Of a stretch of DNA of 64,000 nucleotides, positions 1-10,663 are shown in pieces. Position 1 is the stretch's first letter; the number at the start of each line of letters is the position of its first letter. The DNA lies in the NCBI GenBank assembly GCA_948146395.1, contig OX411543.1, forward strand, positions 21,368,026 through 21,432,025. The letters run 5' to 3'. Position numbers and translations under genes: made by a program. The notes below the pieces were generated by a model that did not search any database, was not told where the DNA came from, and saw only the letters and a list, made by a program, of their open reading frames with translations. The DNA comes from Fragum whitleyi. Taxonomy: Eukaryota > Mollusca > Bivalvia > Cardiida > Cardiidae.

Positions 1-467
1 TGATGCCCCATATGATTCAATAGACTCTTCATACAAATGAAGTAAAATGGGTTATATTTTATTAAACCAAGTGAAAACAGGTATAAGTCTATAAAATAAT
101 GAAAGATTCTGATGCGAAATATGCACCGTCGGTGAAGCTTTGTAAGTATATCATGTATTAAGATTTTCTTACATTTTGGATATCTGGAAATATATTTTTG
201 ATATATATAACGGTGTAAATACATTAAAACTTTTATATCAAGTGGACTCAATTTGCGACCTATTTTAAAATTTTAGAGTTTATTACACCATTAGTCTGGA
301 CTACTCTATAAAAGGTCTTTTAAATTTGAGACTACCTATGAAAATCTAACAACTAGCCATGAAGGTCATACATAAAGCTTATTAAACATAATATCTACTC
401 CGACTGTGTGTTTATTTTCATTTCATCTTAAACAAGGTCCCTGGATCTTATTGGTGACTCCTTTTAA
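1..467. other. AT-rich non-coding DNA, nothing recognised
   Basis: No ORF, RNA or repeat that I recognise lies here. A 73-codon frame beginning at 406 runs into the adjacent MITE and is a by-product of its palindrome. Confidence 0.6.
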
Positions 468-688
468 CCCTTTGCTGTTTAATCCCTGCTTTTTACGTGC
501 CTGTGATTTTATGATTGAGAAAACATTGTGGAAAAAGAAGAAATTGCTTCTGACAAGCAATTTCTTCTTTTTCCCCACTCTTTTCTACCCTACTGAATGG
601 TTATTTTTCAAATTAAATCCACTTTGAATTTTCGTCTGCAAAACCTTTGAATTTGGACAGGTCCAAAATTTTGTAAAACAGGAAAGGG
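468..688 (+). mobile_element. piggyBac-like MITE, copy A (221 bp)
   Basis: The element is bounded by TTAA at 464-467 and 689-692. Its termini are CCCTTTGCTGTTT and AAACAGGAAAGGG. TTAA duplication plus CCC...GGG ends is the hallmark of the piggyBac superfamily. The centre (about 521-575) is a hairpin around GAAATTGCTT/AAGCAATTTC. There is no coding capacity. A second copy of exactly the same length lies in inverted orientation at 49668-49888, which defines both ends independently. A fragment of the hairpin also occurs just before 12239. Confidence 0.88.
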
Positions 689-941
689 TTAAACAAGTAT
701 GGAGAGAGCCCCAAAGGCCAAGTTCAAGAATACGAGTAATTGTCTTAACAATTTCTATTTAAGAGACGAAGAGAGTATTTGCTGATTTCATGGAGGTATA
801 AAACTAAAATCATAGTCACATATGCATAGGTGTTATTATGCTTTCTGTTTTACAACTCCATGAAATGTAGAAAAAGTCTTCATATCTCATGAGTTAATAC
901 CATCACAGATCCTAAATATACGATACTCGTACAGATATATT

Positions 942-1391
942 CATTCGGAACACCACTCGGCCAACCTCACGACCAACCTCGGATGTACATAGACGGACTA
1001 TCTTTAAAAATTACTGGGAAACCTTGGAAAAACTCGATGACGTCAGTTAAAATGGCGGTAGCCCTCGAAACTGTTCACAAGTGAAAACATTCGACATCGC
1101 CAACACTACTCGTTTAAGTCACTGACGTGAAACCATTGTATCCTAATGTAAATATCTTTAGATTCTTAAATAACGGCTGAAAAAATCTTAATTTTTTAGA
1201 ATGATTCGTCATTCTCAAAAATTAAGATTTTTCAGCCGTTATTTACTGAAGAGGATATAAATCTACAGTTCTATTTTTTTTACACTGTTTCCGCCTAACA
1301 AAATGCACGATTTTTTTTACATACCCATCCGCCTTACATACATCCGAGGTCTGTTGCAGTTTACGGAAATAGCCGAGTGGTGTTCCGAATT
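942..1391. mobile_element. Mutator-like MITE with 10-bp target duplication
   Basis: Terminal inverted repeats read ATTCGGAACACCACTCGGC at the left and its complement at the right (about 1372-1390). CAGATATATT occurs directly before (932-941) and directly after (1392-1401) the element, a 10-bp duplication in the 9-11 bp range known for Mutator-like elements. A near-perfect internal hairpin lies at 1169-1243. No transposase is present. A degenerate relative in inverted orientation is at 37441-37656. The superfamily call rests on duplication length only. Confidence 0.8.
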
Positions 1392-2134
1392 CAGATATAT
1401 TTAGAGTCCCTGACACCATGGAGTAAACACATAGAAAAAAGATAGATATTTTAATAGGTTACTTTTTGTGGAAACTAAAAAAGGGCTGCGTTCTCGTTTT
1501 TTTTTTTTTATTTTTTTTTTTTTTTCATCGAGCAATGAAACAAATTTTTTATCCAACCAGAATATACGAAACTTAACTGACACAGTAAGAACCGATGCGT
1601 CGCCGATCTCAGAAAGATCCACTATTGAAGCGACCGATGCACCGAGCAATCAGCGATTTTTGTCGATTAATGTCACCGAACGATTACTGTATGAAACAGA
1701 GACTATACATTTTGCTACTGCATTCAAAAGATTTCATATTTTAACTCATTAATTAAAATCAAGGGGTTTTTTTAGATTTTTTTTTCTGTCCCTACATTTG
1801 CAGTTTTAAGTTAGCTATGGTAGCCAAAACATGAAACCGTCAGAAACATGTAAAAAAAATAAAGCATCGACAATTCGGCGGTTTTACGAGACAGCATCTT
1901 CGCAAGCCAAGGGTTTTAGCTCCGCTTTGTGGTTAGTAAGGAACATAGTGGAGCTAGAACCATCGACTTGCGAAGATGATGAGACAGCCAAATGAATTAA
2001 ATTTCGTGACATCGCCGGCGCCAGGCCGACCATATTTATCACTTATCTAGGAATCGGCGACGTGTAGGTGTCGCCGATTTTTCTATGTGTCTTTATGTGA
2101 GTTTAGCATAACTTTTAATTTGTAATTGCTTTTA
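1392..2134. repeat. Non-coding segment with one strong hairpin (1895-1979)
   Basis: A T-rich tract (1497-1525) is followed by non-coding DNA. Arms 1895-1931 and 1945-1979 are imperfect inverted copies that both contain TTCGCAAG or its complement and TAGCTCC/GGAGCTA. This is a roughly 85-bp foldback like the MITE hairpins nearby, but no target duplication was found. ORFs at 1401-1752 are overlapping low-complexity frames and are not supported. Confidence 0.5.
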
Positions 2135-2432
2135 TCTTATAACTATACCAATATCTGTATGATAACATCCCGTATGATATTTTGATATATCACATAGTTA
2201 TTTTTAGAACAAAGATATAATGCGTTTTTTTTAGAAACTTGCATTTCAGTAAGAAACATCGTCGAAAACAAGACAAATAGAGGTTATAAGATAAATATAT
2301 TGTATGAAAAAATATCTAACTCGGTTGTGAGAATTGATAATTGCCTCGGCAGAGCCTCGACAATTTTCAATTCCCCCAACCTCGTTAGATTTTTTTTTTC
2401 ATATAATACACTAAGTACGTATTATATAAATA
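2135..2432 (+). repeat. Interspersed foldback repeat P, copy 1
   Basis: This ~300-bp sequence recurs in direct orientation at 3751-4069. Shared blocks include GATAACATCCCGTATGATA, AGAACAAAGATATAATGCG and ATATCTAACTCGGTTGTGAG. The right half folds on itself around CTCGGCAGAGCCTCG. It is probably a MITE without recognised superfamily. The same CTCGGCA-AGCCTCG core appears in repeat family Q (4078, 10664, 35464), so the two families may be related. Confidence 0.7.
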
Positions 2433-3057
2433 TATATCTTGGATGTCATTTATTTCATTATTAGAGTAGTCGGGGTGGCCTTTTAAAATAATGCAAAAAA
2501 GAACAACGTGTGTACATGCAATAATTTGGCAGGGTAACAATAAATTATTAAAAAAAAAACTTCAGCTGAAAAAGTGTTGAAATTAAATGTCAAAGTATGT
2601 CAAATACATAGTAATTGCTAATATCCTGGATGGCATTTAACCGTAAAATATAAAAATATGTTTATTTAGAATTTAAGTGTAAAACTGTTTGTTTGAACTA
2701 TGAATTATAGTTCAAGTATTTTGTTTCGCCGGGGAGCGTCTTAAAACAGAAATGAACTAAGAAAGGAATTATTTAGGATAGTATACTGTGAGGTGGGAAT
2801 ATTGTGAATAGTTTGGACATAAAGATACTTTGTAAATAAAAAAAACGAGGTAAATTTAGGGTATTGCATGTATCTTCGCAAATAGTTTTTCGACAAAAAT
2901 ATCAAGCGATGGATTCGCCACTAAAACAAAAGTTTTATCGGCGAATCCATCACTTGATATTTTTACCAGGTAACCAGTGTTAAAGTGGTATATTTAATCT
3001 TGCTTTTGTTCTTGCATTTGTTCTTGTCAGCCCGATTACTCATTTGCTTTTCTTAAC
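2433..3057. repeat. Non-coding segment with perfect-arm hairpin (2895-2964)
   Basis: Arms 2895-2919 and 2940-2964 pair almost perfectly (GATGGATTCGCC against GGCGAATCCATC, flanked by AAAAATATCAAG/CTTGATATTTTT) with a ~20-nt loop. Nothing else was recognised in the segment. Confidence 0.6.
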
Positions 3058-3205
3058 AATTAAAGGTTAATTTCGTTGGTTCGCTTCCCGGGCTGGCACA
3101 CTAGCAAACTTGTGTCTCTCGAATGAGACGTTGAACGGAGGCCCCGTGTGACGTAGATACGATAACGAATCCCTTCTTTGATAATCTGATGTGAGAGATG
3201 ATCTA
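3058..3205 (+). mobile_element. tRNA-derived SINE (family 2), partial
   Basis: A degenerate B-box region (TTCGCTTCCCGGGCTGGCAC) is followed by GAATGAGACGTTGAACGGAGG. That resembles the widespread invertebrate SINE 3' domain with GGATGAGACGTTAAAC. Relatives are at 14224-14320 (+) and 29085-29400 (-). The A box is lost or mutated. The block at about 3155-3200 recurs inverted at about 21463-21510. A short GA run follows at 3221-3236. Confidence 0.6.
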
Positions 3206-3750
3206 AACCGTCAGCATTTCAGAGAGAGAGAGGGGGTACATTAATGCAGCTACGTGTGACGGTGCTTTTCATCGAGCACAAAATTCAAAGATATTGGTAT
3301 CATCCAACAATGTTTATAGTAGGCCTATGTAATATCTAGGTAGTTTATTGAGTACGTTTAAACTGAATTGACTAGTATGTTGACTGAAAAGGCTTTGTTA
3401 ATTAATGGTAGAGAAGACTATTTGAGAAAAAAAGTTGTTGTCGAAAGATTTAAATGCACAAACAATCACATTTGATTTTTATTGATTTTTTTTTTTTCAT
3501 AAATTTTTGTATGCCAAAAAAATTAAAGGGTATGCCTATGCTTGGTGGTATATTTTCTCACGAGATACGAGATAGTAGTATCGCGATGATTGAAAATCAA
3601 ACACAAAAATAATATACATGTAATATATACACGAAGATGTTTCTTGAAAGTACGATTTTTTTGTTTTTTGTTTGTAATCTATCGCGATATTTCTACCTAG
3701 TGTACATCGCATTCTAAAGGCTTATTGAAAACCAAACATAATTGAATTTG
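3206..3750. other. Non-coding DNA, nothing recognised
   Basis: AT-rich, with no supported ORF, TIR or RNA. Confidence 0.5.
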
Positions 3751-4069
3751 TCTTATAACTATACAAATATCCGTGTGATAACATCCCGTATGATAATTTT
3801 TCATGATATCACATAGTTATTTTTAGAACAAAGATATAATGCGGTTATTTTTAGAAACTTGCATTTCAGTTAGAAACATCGACGAAAACAAGAAAAATAG
3901 AGATTATAAGATAAATATAATACGCACTTAGTGTATTGTATGAAAAAATATCTAACTCGGTTGTGAGAGTCGATAATTGATTCGGCAGAGCCTCGACAAT
4001 AATTAATTCTCCCAACCTCGTTAGATATTTTTATTAATACAAAACTTTAAGTACGCATTATATAGTGAA
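3751..4069 (+). repeat. Interspersed foldback repeat P, copy 2
   Basis: Direct copy of 2135-2432, about 1.6 kb downstream, with small indels (it keeps ATACGCACTTAGTGTATTG, absent in copy 1). It abuts a family Q element at 4078. The divergence indicates two separate old insertions and not a recent tandem duplication. Confidence 0.7.
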
Positions 4070-4077
4070 TAATATAT

Positions 4078-4370
4078 TAGTGTCTTAAAATATCAATGTT
4101 ATCTGGTCCAGGTTGGGGGAATTTATCGTGACGAAGCTTTGCCGAGTCATGATAATTTCTCACAGCCAAGACCATATATTATTGATACCTTAAGACACAA
4201 ACATGTTATTCTATTAATCATGCAATCATTTTTCAGTACTTAATCATAATAAACCCTTTAAAATCAAAGAAATTCAGAGAAAGTGTATGCAAATTGTTTC
4301 TTAAATAGACTGACAGATAACATGTTATGTTATCATGCAGGTGATATCAGGTCCTTCATTGCATGATAAA
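4078..4370 (-). mobile_element. Foldback MITE family Q, copy 1
   Basis: This ~290-bp element has a terminal hairpin that begins and ends with GTGTCTTAAAAT/TTAAGACAC around TGACGAAGCTTTGCCGAGTCA. The other end carries ATTGCATGATAAA. Copies in opposite orientation are at 10664-10955 and 35464-35776. No coding capacity; superfamily not assigned. Confidence 0.7.
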
Positions 4371-5378
4371 TATATATACCGAATCACAAAAGAACCGTGG
4401 CGTTATTCAGGTCGAGGACTGTAGGAATACATTTGGAGACATTTGATGTTCTTTGATGACAATAAATTCAACTTGACACGAAATTTAAGAAAAACTAGCC
4501 CTTTTGTCAATTTTGTGCTTGGTCCTTCTTTAGATGGGAAGAATTTGCCAGAGGAATTTTGCGAAATCTAATGTTCCCTATTTTGATGAGTTGCTTCTGG
4601 TGATTAAACGGCCAAAAACGTATAGGATTTCGGTGTAAATTTTCATTAGATAGCCCCGAGTATTCCTTTCCAAATATGAGAAAAAAAATCAATTTAAAGA
4701 ATTCTTGCACATACGAGGGTGAATCAAAAATTACATAGATTAGCGTTGCAGAAATTTTGATTTCACTGACTTTGAATAGAAAACTACATTGTGATTAAGT
4801 TGCGGCATTTTTCTTTTTTTCGTGTAAATTTGGATGAATTCCAACAAATTGGTCACCTGAAGCAAACATTCTAAAACATGTAGTCATTTGGTACCGGCGC
4901 ACGGTAACGACGTAAATATGACGCTTCGTTAATGATATGTTCCGTCGAAAGTCAGCACGTTTCAAAATACTCAACTCAACAATAAACACAATTTCTGCAT
5001 CGCCTATCCATTGGATAAGTACTATTTTCATATCAATCTGATCAAAAAAGATGAACTTAATTGTGTAATGTGTCTAAACGATACTGGACTAATGTTGTTC
5101 TGTGACAATTTCAGATCAAACGTCGATGGGACGTTTTCCATTCTCCAAGTGTCATCCTTCAGAGACGCTCTCTATTGTTAAACAAACCTTTAAACCATTT
5201 AAAAAGAAGGTATCTGCTTACACTTGAAGACCTTTTGGCATATTTTATCATTTTAACCTCTCGATTAGGTTTTCCATAGGTCCAGTAGAACTCTATTATT
5301 GCCCGGTTGTCTATGGCTGCACCGGTGCCGTTATTTGGAAGTTCAAAAATTGACGCGTGCCCTTAGCTTACTGACTTA

Positions 5379-6563
5379 CCCCCCGTTCACACATAGACGC
5401 CGCTTCTACTACGATCAAAGCGGGGCCGAAAACGTGGCCGATCGTGACAAATCGCAGGAGAAACGTAGTGGTGTCTTCATAAGCGCAGTATGATCGCGGT
5501 AAGGTCTTCATGATCGGGAAGCTCTACGCCCTCGCCACGCTTATTTTGAACATGCTCAAAATAAGCGTAGCGGGATCGTGGCCAACAAGAATCGGGGTAA
5601 AGTCGTAAAAAGAGCGTAGTAAAAGCGCCGTAATCGCACAAGCAGCGCGGAAGCATCGTGAAGAGATCTTCATGATCGTAGTAAAAGCGCAGTAAAAGCG
5701 TAGTACAGTCAGTAACATATCGAGTACGCTCCTACAACGCTCCCATTACTAGGGTACTTATCTCGAGATGTCTAATAGTAGTTGCAAGTTTGAAACCTGG
5801 TTCTAGCGATTTCCTCCAGCCTGTATCTTTCTTCTGAATCCTGGGACTAAGCCTCAGGAGCAGCTCATTAAACATAGCTGTTTCTATCCTCAAAAAGTTG
5901 AAGAAGGAATTGGTGTCTTCCATTCGGAGTTCTCGCAGCAGTGTGTCATAGTGTCCAAACTGGAACCTCCTATTTGCAGATAGCCATGGTCGTACCCAGT
6001 AGCTTCAAGGCCTTCTTCTGCGCCTCTGCCTGTTAGCAATCTGTGCAATTTCAATTTCAACCAACATTTGTTCTTGATGAAGTAAAGCCAGATGAATCAG
6101 ATCAGCATTTATACGTCCGTTCACGTTTGAAGTTTTGAAAGAAGTGAAAAAAATGTTTGAAACCCAAGATATACATACATCATCGCCAAAATTGTACTAG
6201 AAGCGTACTTCAAGCGTGATATGACCGGCACCACCGTAGCGATATCGTCGTACAGTCTTCTAGGTCTGCGTAGCGTCGTAGAATGATCTTGAATGTCGTA
6301 GCGGCAGCGTAGTATAAACGCAGTAAACGCGGCCGCTGGTCAGCAACGGTCTGTGTAACATCGTAGTAACATCGTAGTAGAAGCGTGTCAGCAGCGCGTT
6401 GGACGTGGGAGCATCGTACTACGGTCGTAATGAAGATCATTATTTGCCAATTAGCTCGATTAAGACGCCGATCGGCCCCGGTCCGCCCCGATCTGATACT
6501 TTTTCAGATCGTGGCTTGATCGGGATGATCGTCCTAAAGTCGCAGCTCTGTGTGAACGGGGGG
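5379..6563 (-). mobile_element. PIF/Harbinger DNA transposon, internally deleted
   Basis: The ends CCCCCCGTTCACAC and GTGTGAACGGGGGG are flanked by TTA at 5376-5378 and 6564-6566. A 3-bp TWA duplication is diagnostic of PIF/Harbinger. Subterminal regions (about 5450-5715 and 6190-6420) carry many dispersed copies of CGTAGTA, AAGCGTAG and AAGCGCAGTA, the kind of arrays that bind transposase. The middle holds a broken transposase start on the minus strand. It is inserted in a mariner-like element. Confidence 0.85.
5735..6084 (-). pseudogene. Harbinger (HARBI1-like) transposase N-terminal remnant
   Basis: The minus strand encodes an arginine-rich stretch followed by WVRPWL, then FGHYDTLLRELRMED, FFNFLRIETAMFNELLLRLS and PRIQKKDTGWRK. 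This order matches the conserved N-terminal region of HARBI1-type transposases in animals, upstream of the DDE domain. An in-frame TGA (plus-strand TCA at 6005-6007) interrupts the frame just before WVRPWL. Homology stops after TIRHLE, where an internal deletion joins to subterminal repeats. The DDE catalytic domain and the partner Myb-like protein are absent, so it cannot be active. An internal ATG at 5923 gives a 63-codon frame with no independent meaning. Confidence 0.85.
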
Positions 6564-7126
6564 TTAGCAAATACATTATGCTTATATCGTAAATATCCTA
6601 ACATGTAACGTCAACACGTAAATAGGCCAAGTTTGGAAGTGTTTGTTCCAAATTGAGGGGACAATTACGAGTAGTAGCACTAGGAAGTAACGTTACAAAA
6701 TGGGTTGCGCCGGTGGCACCTACCCAGGTATATCAAATATTGGACTTTTTATGTCAAAGTCAGAGCAGAATCTTGAAAATTTGGTATTATGTCAAAATTA
6801 AATGGTTTGAGACGTGTACAAAATTTCATTTATTTCCGTCGGGAATTTCCCAAGTTATAGTAAAAGTCCACGTTTTTTTTATCCACCCTCGTACTTTTTG
6901 TGACGAATATCAGTTATTGGCCTAAAGTCTTACAACATATTAATTACACAAGTACGGCTTGTATTTGGCAAGAAGGAAATCGAACACACATTTCCAAGAA
7001 ATTTGGTTCTTTGGCAATATCTTTAAAATAAGTCTCCGACAAAGTACTAAATGTTCTCAAAATCCCGTATTTACAAATATGCATCCATTCAGAGACAACA
7101 ACAAGTTTGGTTTTGACATAATTTAA

Positions 7127-7363
7127 CTTTGTCATACTGAATAAATTTTGGCTAAAAATCTTCATCAAAATCGAAAGGCAAAAAGCACTGAAAGTACCAA
7201 CTGTATGTCAATTTTTATTTGAAAAACTAAATCTATAGACATTTCTGGTTTGAAAGTGAGAAACAGGTGGTGTAGACTAATACAGACTACACATATGTGC
7301 AGGCTGATGTTTGTCTATGGCTCCTGCCAAAGCAAGAATATTCCGGGTTCAGCATGACAAGGG
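7127..7363 (+). mobile_element. TTAA-flanked MITE family X, copy 1 (237 bp)
   Basis: TTAA at 7123-7126 and 7364-7367 bounds ends related to CCCTTGTCATGCTGAA and TTCAGCATGACAAGGG. TTAA with CCC ends suggests the piggyBac superfamily. Related copies are at 45625-47062 (split by a large insertion) and 58510-58625, with a fragment at 33117-33182. The minus-strand 74-codon frame at 6944-7168 that enters it is not a gene. Confidence 0.8.
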
Positions 7364-7606
7364 TTAAGGTCGTATATTTGAATCCCGATATAGCCAAACG
7401 TGTCGCCGATATCTCAGCAATTTAATGCTATCATTGTTTTTTAACATCAATTTCGGAAATAACTAAAGATCGATTAAAAAAGTACTGCCAACAAAACATT
7501 TCTATATATTTAAAGTTGTACTAGTGCGACGTTTCGTTTGAGGTTCAGTATATGTCATTGCCTTACCTTGTGCGAATTATGTTTAGTTTATTATACAGTT
7601 ACAGAA

Positions 7607-8023
7607 ATAGAGGACTATCGTTTGTTTCAGTGTAAGATCGATTTGTACTTCATTTAGTGAACAACAAACGCTATATTTTTAACGAGTGACAAAGCTACGA
7701 GTTAAAATATAGCTTTTCTTGTTCACGAAATGAAATATCAATCAATCTTTCTCGAAAAAATACCAAATCATTTTTCTATTTCTTAACTGCAAAAATTAGA
7801 CAAAGTGTAAAAAGATAAGGACATTTTTTCTAGAATCGCGGCGTTTTGCACGTGGTTGCTATTCAACGTTCATGATGACATCACTTTTTTTGGCTCCGCT
7901 TAGATAACGTCGGCGAGGGTTAAATGAGCGAAAGCGGGATATAAGATTTCGATAATTGATTATGCGGTGAGTTTAACAAATGAAAATCTACCTTTATTTC
8001 TTGATAATACACCAAAAAAGCAT
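7607..8023 (+). mobile_element. Lopsided foldback element R, copy 1
   Basis: This ~417-bp element carries a hairpin of about 160-180 bp at one end only, around CGCTATATTTTTAACGAGTG, followed by a single-copy tail ending near ACCAAAAAAGCAT. It aligns end to end with 19531-19944 and, inverted, with 57144-57555. The two CRE-like sites of the other copies are mutated here to TGACATCA (7876-7883) and TAACGTCG (7905-7912), so this is the most decayed copy. Confidence 0.75.
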
Positions 8024-8524
8024 AAAAGAAGCCAGGAATATCCACCTTTGTGGGCAAACAAACGGACGAAGCTACAACCGTTACAACGTTAATATAACCC
8101 ACTCAAACTTGTTGCCATGAAGATGCATAAAACCGAGATACTAGCTAAAAGTAACATTTGAGCCTGGTTGCGACATGTTCAACAACGTCACATATGATTG
8201 AGACACGTGCATGAGACACAAAGACTGGCCTAGACATCGACATAATGAAAAAGAAAATACAATGTATATATTCGCTGATCGCCTGTAAAGAGCAAGACCT
8301 CATCTCTCGATGGATCGATGAGGGAAGGCTCTGGCCAGACTGTGCGAATGCACAGGTTGCTTTGGGCGCATGTGAAATTTACTGATTTTTTTAAGTACAG
8401 GCTGATTTATGTTTTGTTTTCACGACACTGCACTCTGAATAAATTTACAGGACAACACAAACCTTTATTTTATCGTGAAAGCTGTTAAATATCTCTTGCA
8501 TTGAGGCAAAAACATACCACTTTA
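8024..8524. other. Non-coding DNA with a fragment of MITE family G
   Basis: Around 8283-8385, GCTCTGGCCAGACTGTGCGA and the following GCACAGG resemble the central hairpin of family G (47863-48100). Otherwise nothing is recognised. Confidence 0.4.
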
Positions 8525-9417
8525 TAGTCCGTTTGACTTCTATATGGACCAACATTTCGCTGAAAATCTCAGAAATGAATTAATAAAACGTATTTTTTCT
8601 TGTCATATATTATTTTCCAACTAATACCATGACGAGTTTTGTTCGTCAAATAATGATTTTGTCTGTCCGTCTACATGTTAACTTTCACCTTTCCATACCT
8701 ACTTGTGTCTGTATTAAACGGAACAGCGAATTGTATAACCAAAACTAGTACTGATTTGCATAGGGGCCGAGTCAAAAGTGTAAGATTTTAAGCGAGTAGT
8801 TTTAGTAAAAAATCGACTATTTTTATAAAATTAAGTTTGTCGAAGATTATAACTACCTTTGAGTATCAAATTTCAATACATTCTCTCTTTGTTCAGAAAC
8901 CGTTTGACCAGATAATTGATAATTGTTTTATCTATTTTGAGATGAACCCCATATTCACATGTTAAGACCAATCAAAAAGCATTATTTAACGAAGTCGTTG
9001 GGAATTTCACGAGGAAAACTTGAAAAGAAGGCGAGTTATAACGGTAAAAATCACGTGATATTTAAGTTTAATATGGCATGACCGTTGATATGCTAATTAG
9101 TACATCCAAATAAGGAAAAAGGGTCATTTCATCTGTCAAATGTTTTCTATAAAGCCACGTGATTTTACAATTATGTTTACATTTCTTACTACTAAACAGC
9201 CTCGATCACCCCTCGTGTTTAAGAGCGGAAAATGCGAAAATATTATCATTAACTAGATAGACAAAATCATTATTTTGAAATCGTTTTGTTTTCAAAAAAT
9301 ACTTTTTGGAATGGTATTAAGCTTAAATTAAGTTTTTACCACATACAAATCCTTCATTCAAGCGCAGTTTCATGTAATTGATGAAAAGGTTGGTCCATAT
9401 AGAAGTCAAACGGACTA
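8525..9417. mobile_element. TA-flanked DNA element with long TIRs (893 bp)
   Basis: About 31 bp at each end are perfect inverted copies beginning TAGTCCGTTTGACTTC and continuing TATATGGACCAAC. TA flanks both ends (8523-8524, 9418-9419). A second inverted block, ATAATGATTTTGTCT near 8650 and its complement near 9262, suggests multi-part TIRs. No ORF of note, so it is a non-autonomous Tc1/mariner-type element. The perfect ends imply fairly recent movement. Confidence 0.83.
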
Positions 9418-9670
9418 TAATAAAATCTTAAATGTCGTTGCCATGACTTAGTGGAAGTATTAATTCGTTTTGGGTATGTTTTGGGAAATTGATAGTACAT
9501 TGCAGTTACATGACGCAAGTTCAAGGGTGTCTGGGATCGGTAAAATGGTATGTTTCATTAGCAGTTGATAATATAACACGTCACGAGAATCGAGGACTGT
9601 CTTAGAAGCGCGAAAACGTTAGACTTCACGGACTTGGTAGACTCACCAAGTTGTTCTCTTTTTGATAGGA

Positions 9671-9946
9671 TTGATTGATTGAATGGGGTTTTACGCCGCT
9701 TTCAACATTATTTCAGTTATATCGCGGCGGCTGGAGCACCTAACAATGGATTCCTGGTATTTCTCACGCCAGTACTACCATTACATCCTTTTCTAGCCTC
9801 CAGCTACTATCTCACATAGATCTACGATTATCGACCCATTGGTGAGAGACAAATAGTCGGAAAGAATGAGTGCCGCCGTCGGGGATCGAACCCGTGACCT
9901 CTAGTTTGAAAGTCCGACGCGCTACCAACTGCGCTATGACGGCGGC
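9671..9946 (-). mobile_element. tRNA-Asp-like SINE (family 1), full length
   Basis: On the minus strand a tRNA-like head (GCCGCCGTCATAGCGCAGTT, B box GGTTCGATCCC) is followed by the family body and an AATC-rich tail (TCAATCAATCAAT). A 16-bp target duplication, TCTCTTTTTGATAGGA, flanks it at 9655-9670 and 9947-9962. That is typical of LINE-mediated retrotransposition and marks this as a relatively young copy. Eleven further copies or fragments of the family lie in the window. Confidence 0.92.
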
Positions 9947-9962
9947 TCTCTTTTTGATAGGA

Positions 9963-10663
9963 AGAGATCAACATCTCTTCCTATAAATTTATATGTTAAA
10001 TGTGAGATTCGGTTGATTAATTTGTTTCCAAAGAATTTAAATTACGGAGATCATAGCCAGTCCATTTTCATATGTCTGGTGAATGGTTACATTTATAATT
10101 TCCTTTTTTTCAGGTGAATTTGGATACTCAATGTCGATATACTTCGAGATTTTAAACGTATTCGAAGACGGGTGAATCGGTATTCCAAGAAACATTCGGT
10201 TTGACCAATATTGTTGTTTACAGTTTCACAGAAGAGGAAATTACAAAACTGTTCAAAGTGTAAGAACTTGAAGAATTCATTCATCATTAATTCAACATTA
10301 ATTATTTTTATCCTTGAGGATAGTGGAGAAACTGTTGTGGTTTTGTTTTTGAACCAACGGTATTCGTTATTCAAAACATAGGAAGAAAAAATCTATATGT
10401 GGTACTAGTATGATTTCGTCTCAAATGAGAGTTTTATAGTGGTATATTTAACTCAGTTTTCGTAGTGACGATTAAATGAATCTCGTAAAGTTTTAGAAGT
10501 ACATCTAAATATTTGGAAAACTTTTCTTCACATGTAAGAGTTAATAAAGGCACATTGAACATCTTAACGAGAATCGATGCGATTGGTATTTTGTGAAAAC
10601 ATTTACGAATGATACGTTTGAATCAATACGGGAGATTTTAACTGGATAATCAGTAAAACTATT
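9963..10663. other. Upstream flank of the NHL gene, nothing recognised
   Basis: AT-rich DNA with no motif I can assign. The minus-strand 93-codon frame at 10093-10374 is low complexity and has no recognisable domain. Confidence 0.45.

Larger units (their letters stand above)
4714..6891. mobile_element. Mariner-like element carrying a nested Harbinger
   Basis: The ends CGAGGGTGAATCAAAAA (left) and TTTTTATCCACCCTCG (right) are inverted and flanked by TA at 4712-4713 and 6892-6893. CGAGGGTG ends with TA duplication match mariner-like elements. Removing the inner Harbinger (5379-6563 plus one TTA) leaves about 990 bp. No mariner transposase motif is recognisable in the remaining frames, including the minus-strand 78-codon frame at 4795-5031, so it is non-autonomous or decayed. 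Confidence 0.65.

Noticed and set aside
4795..5031. Mariner transposase in the outer element
   Set aside because: The minus-strand peptide has no HTH, no WVPHEL or YSPDLAP-like motif.
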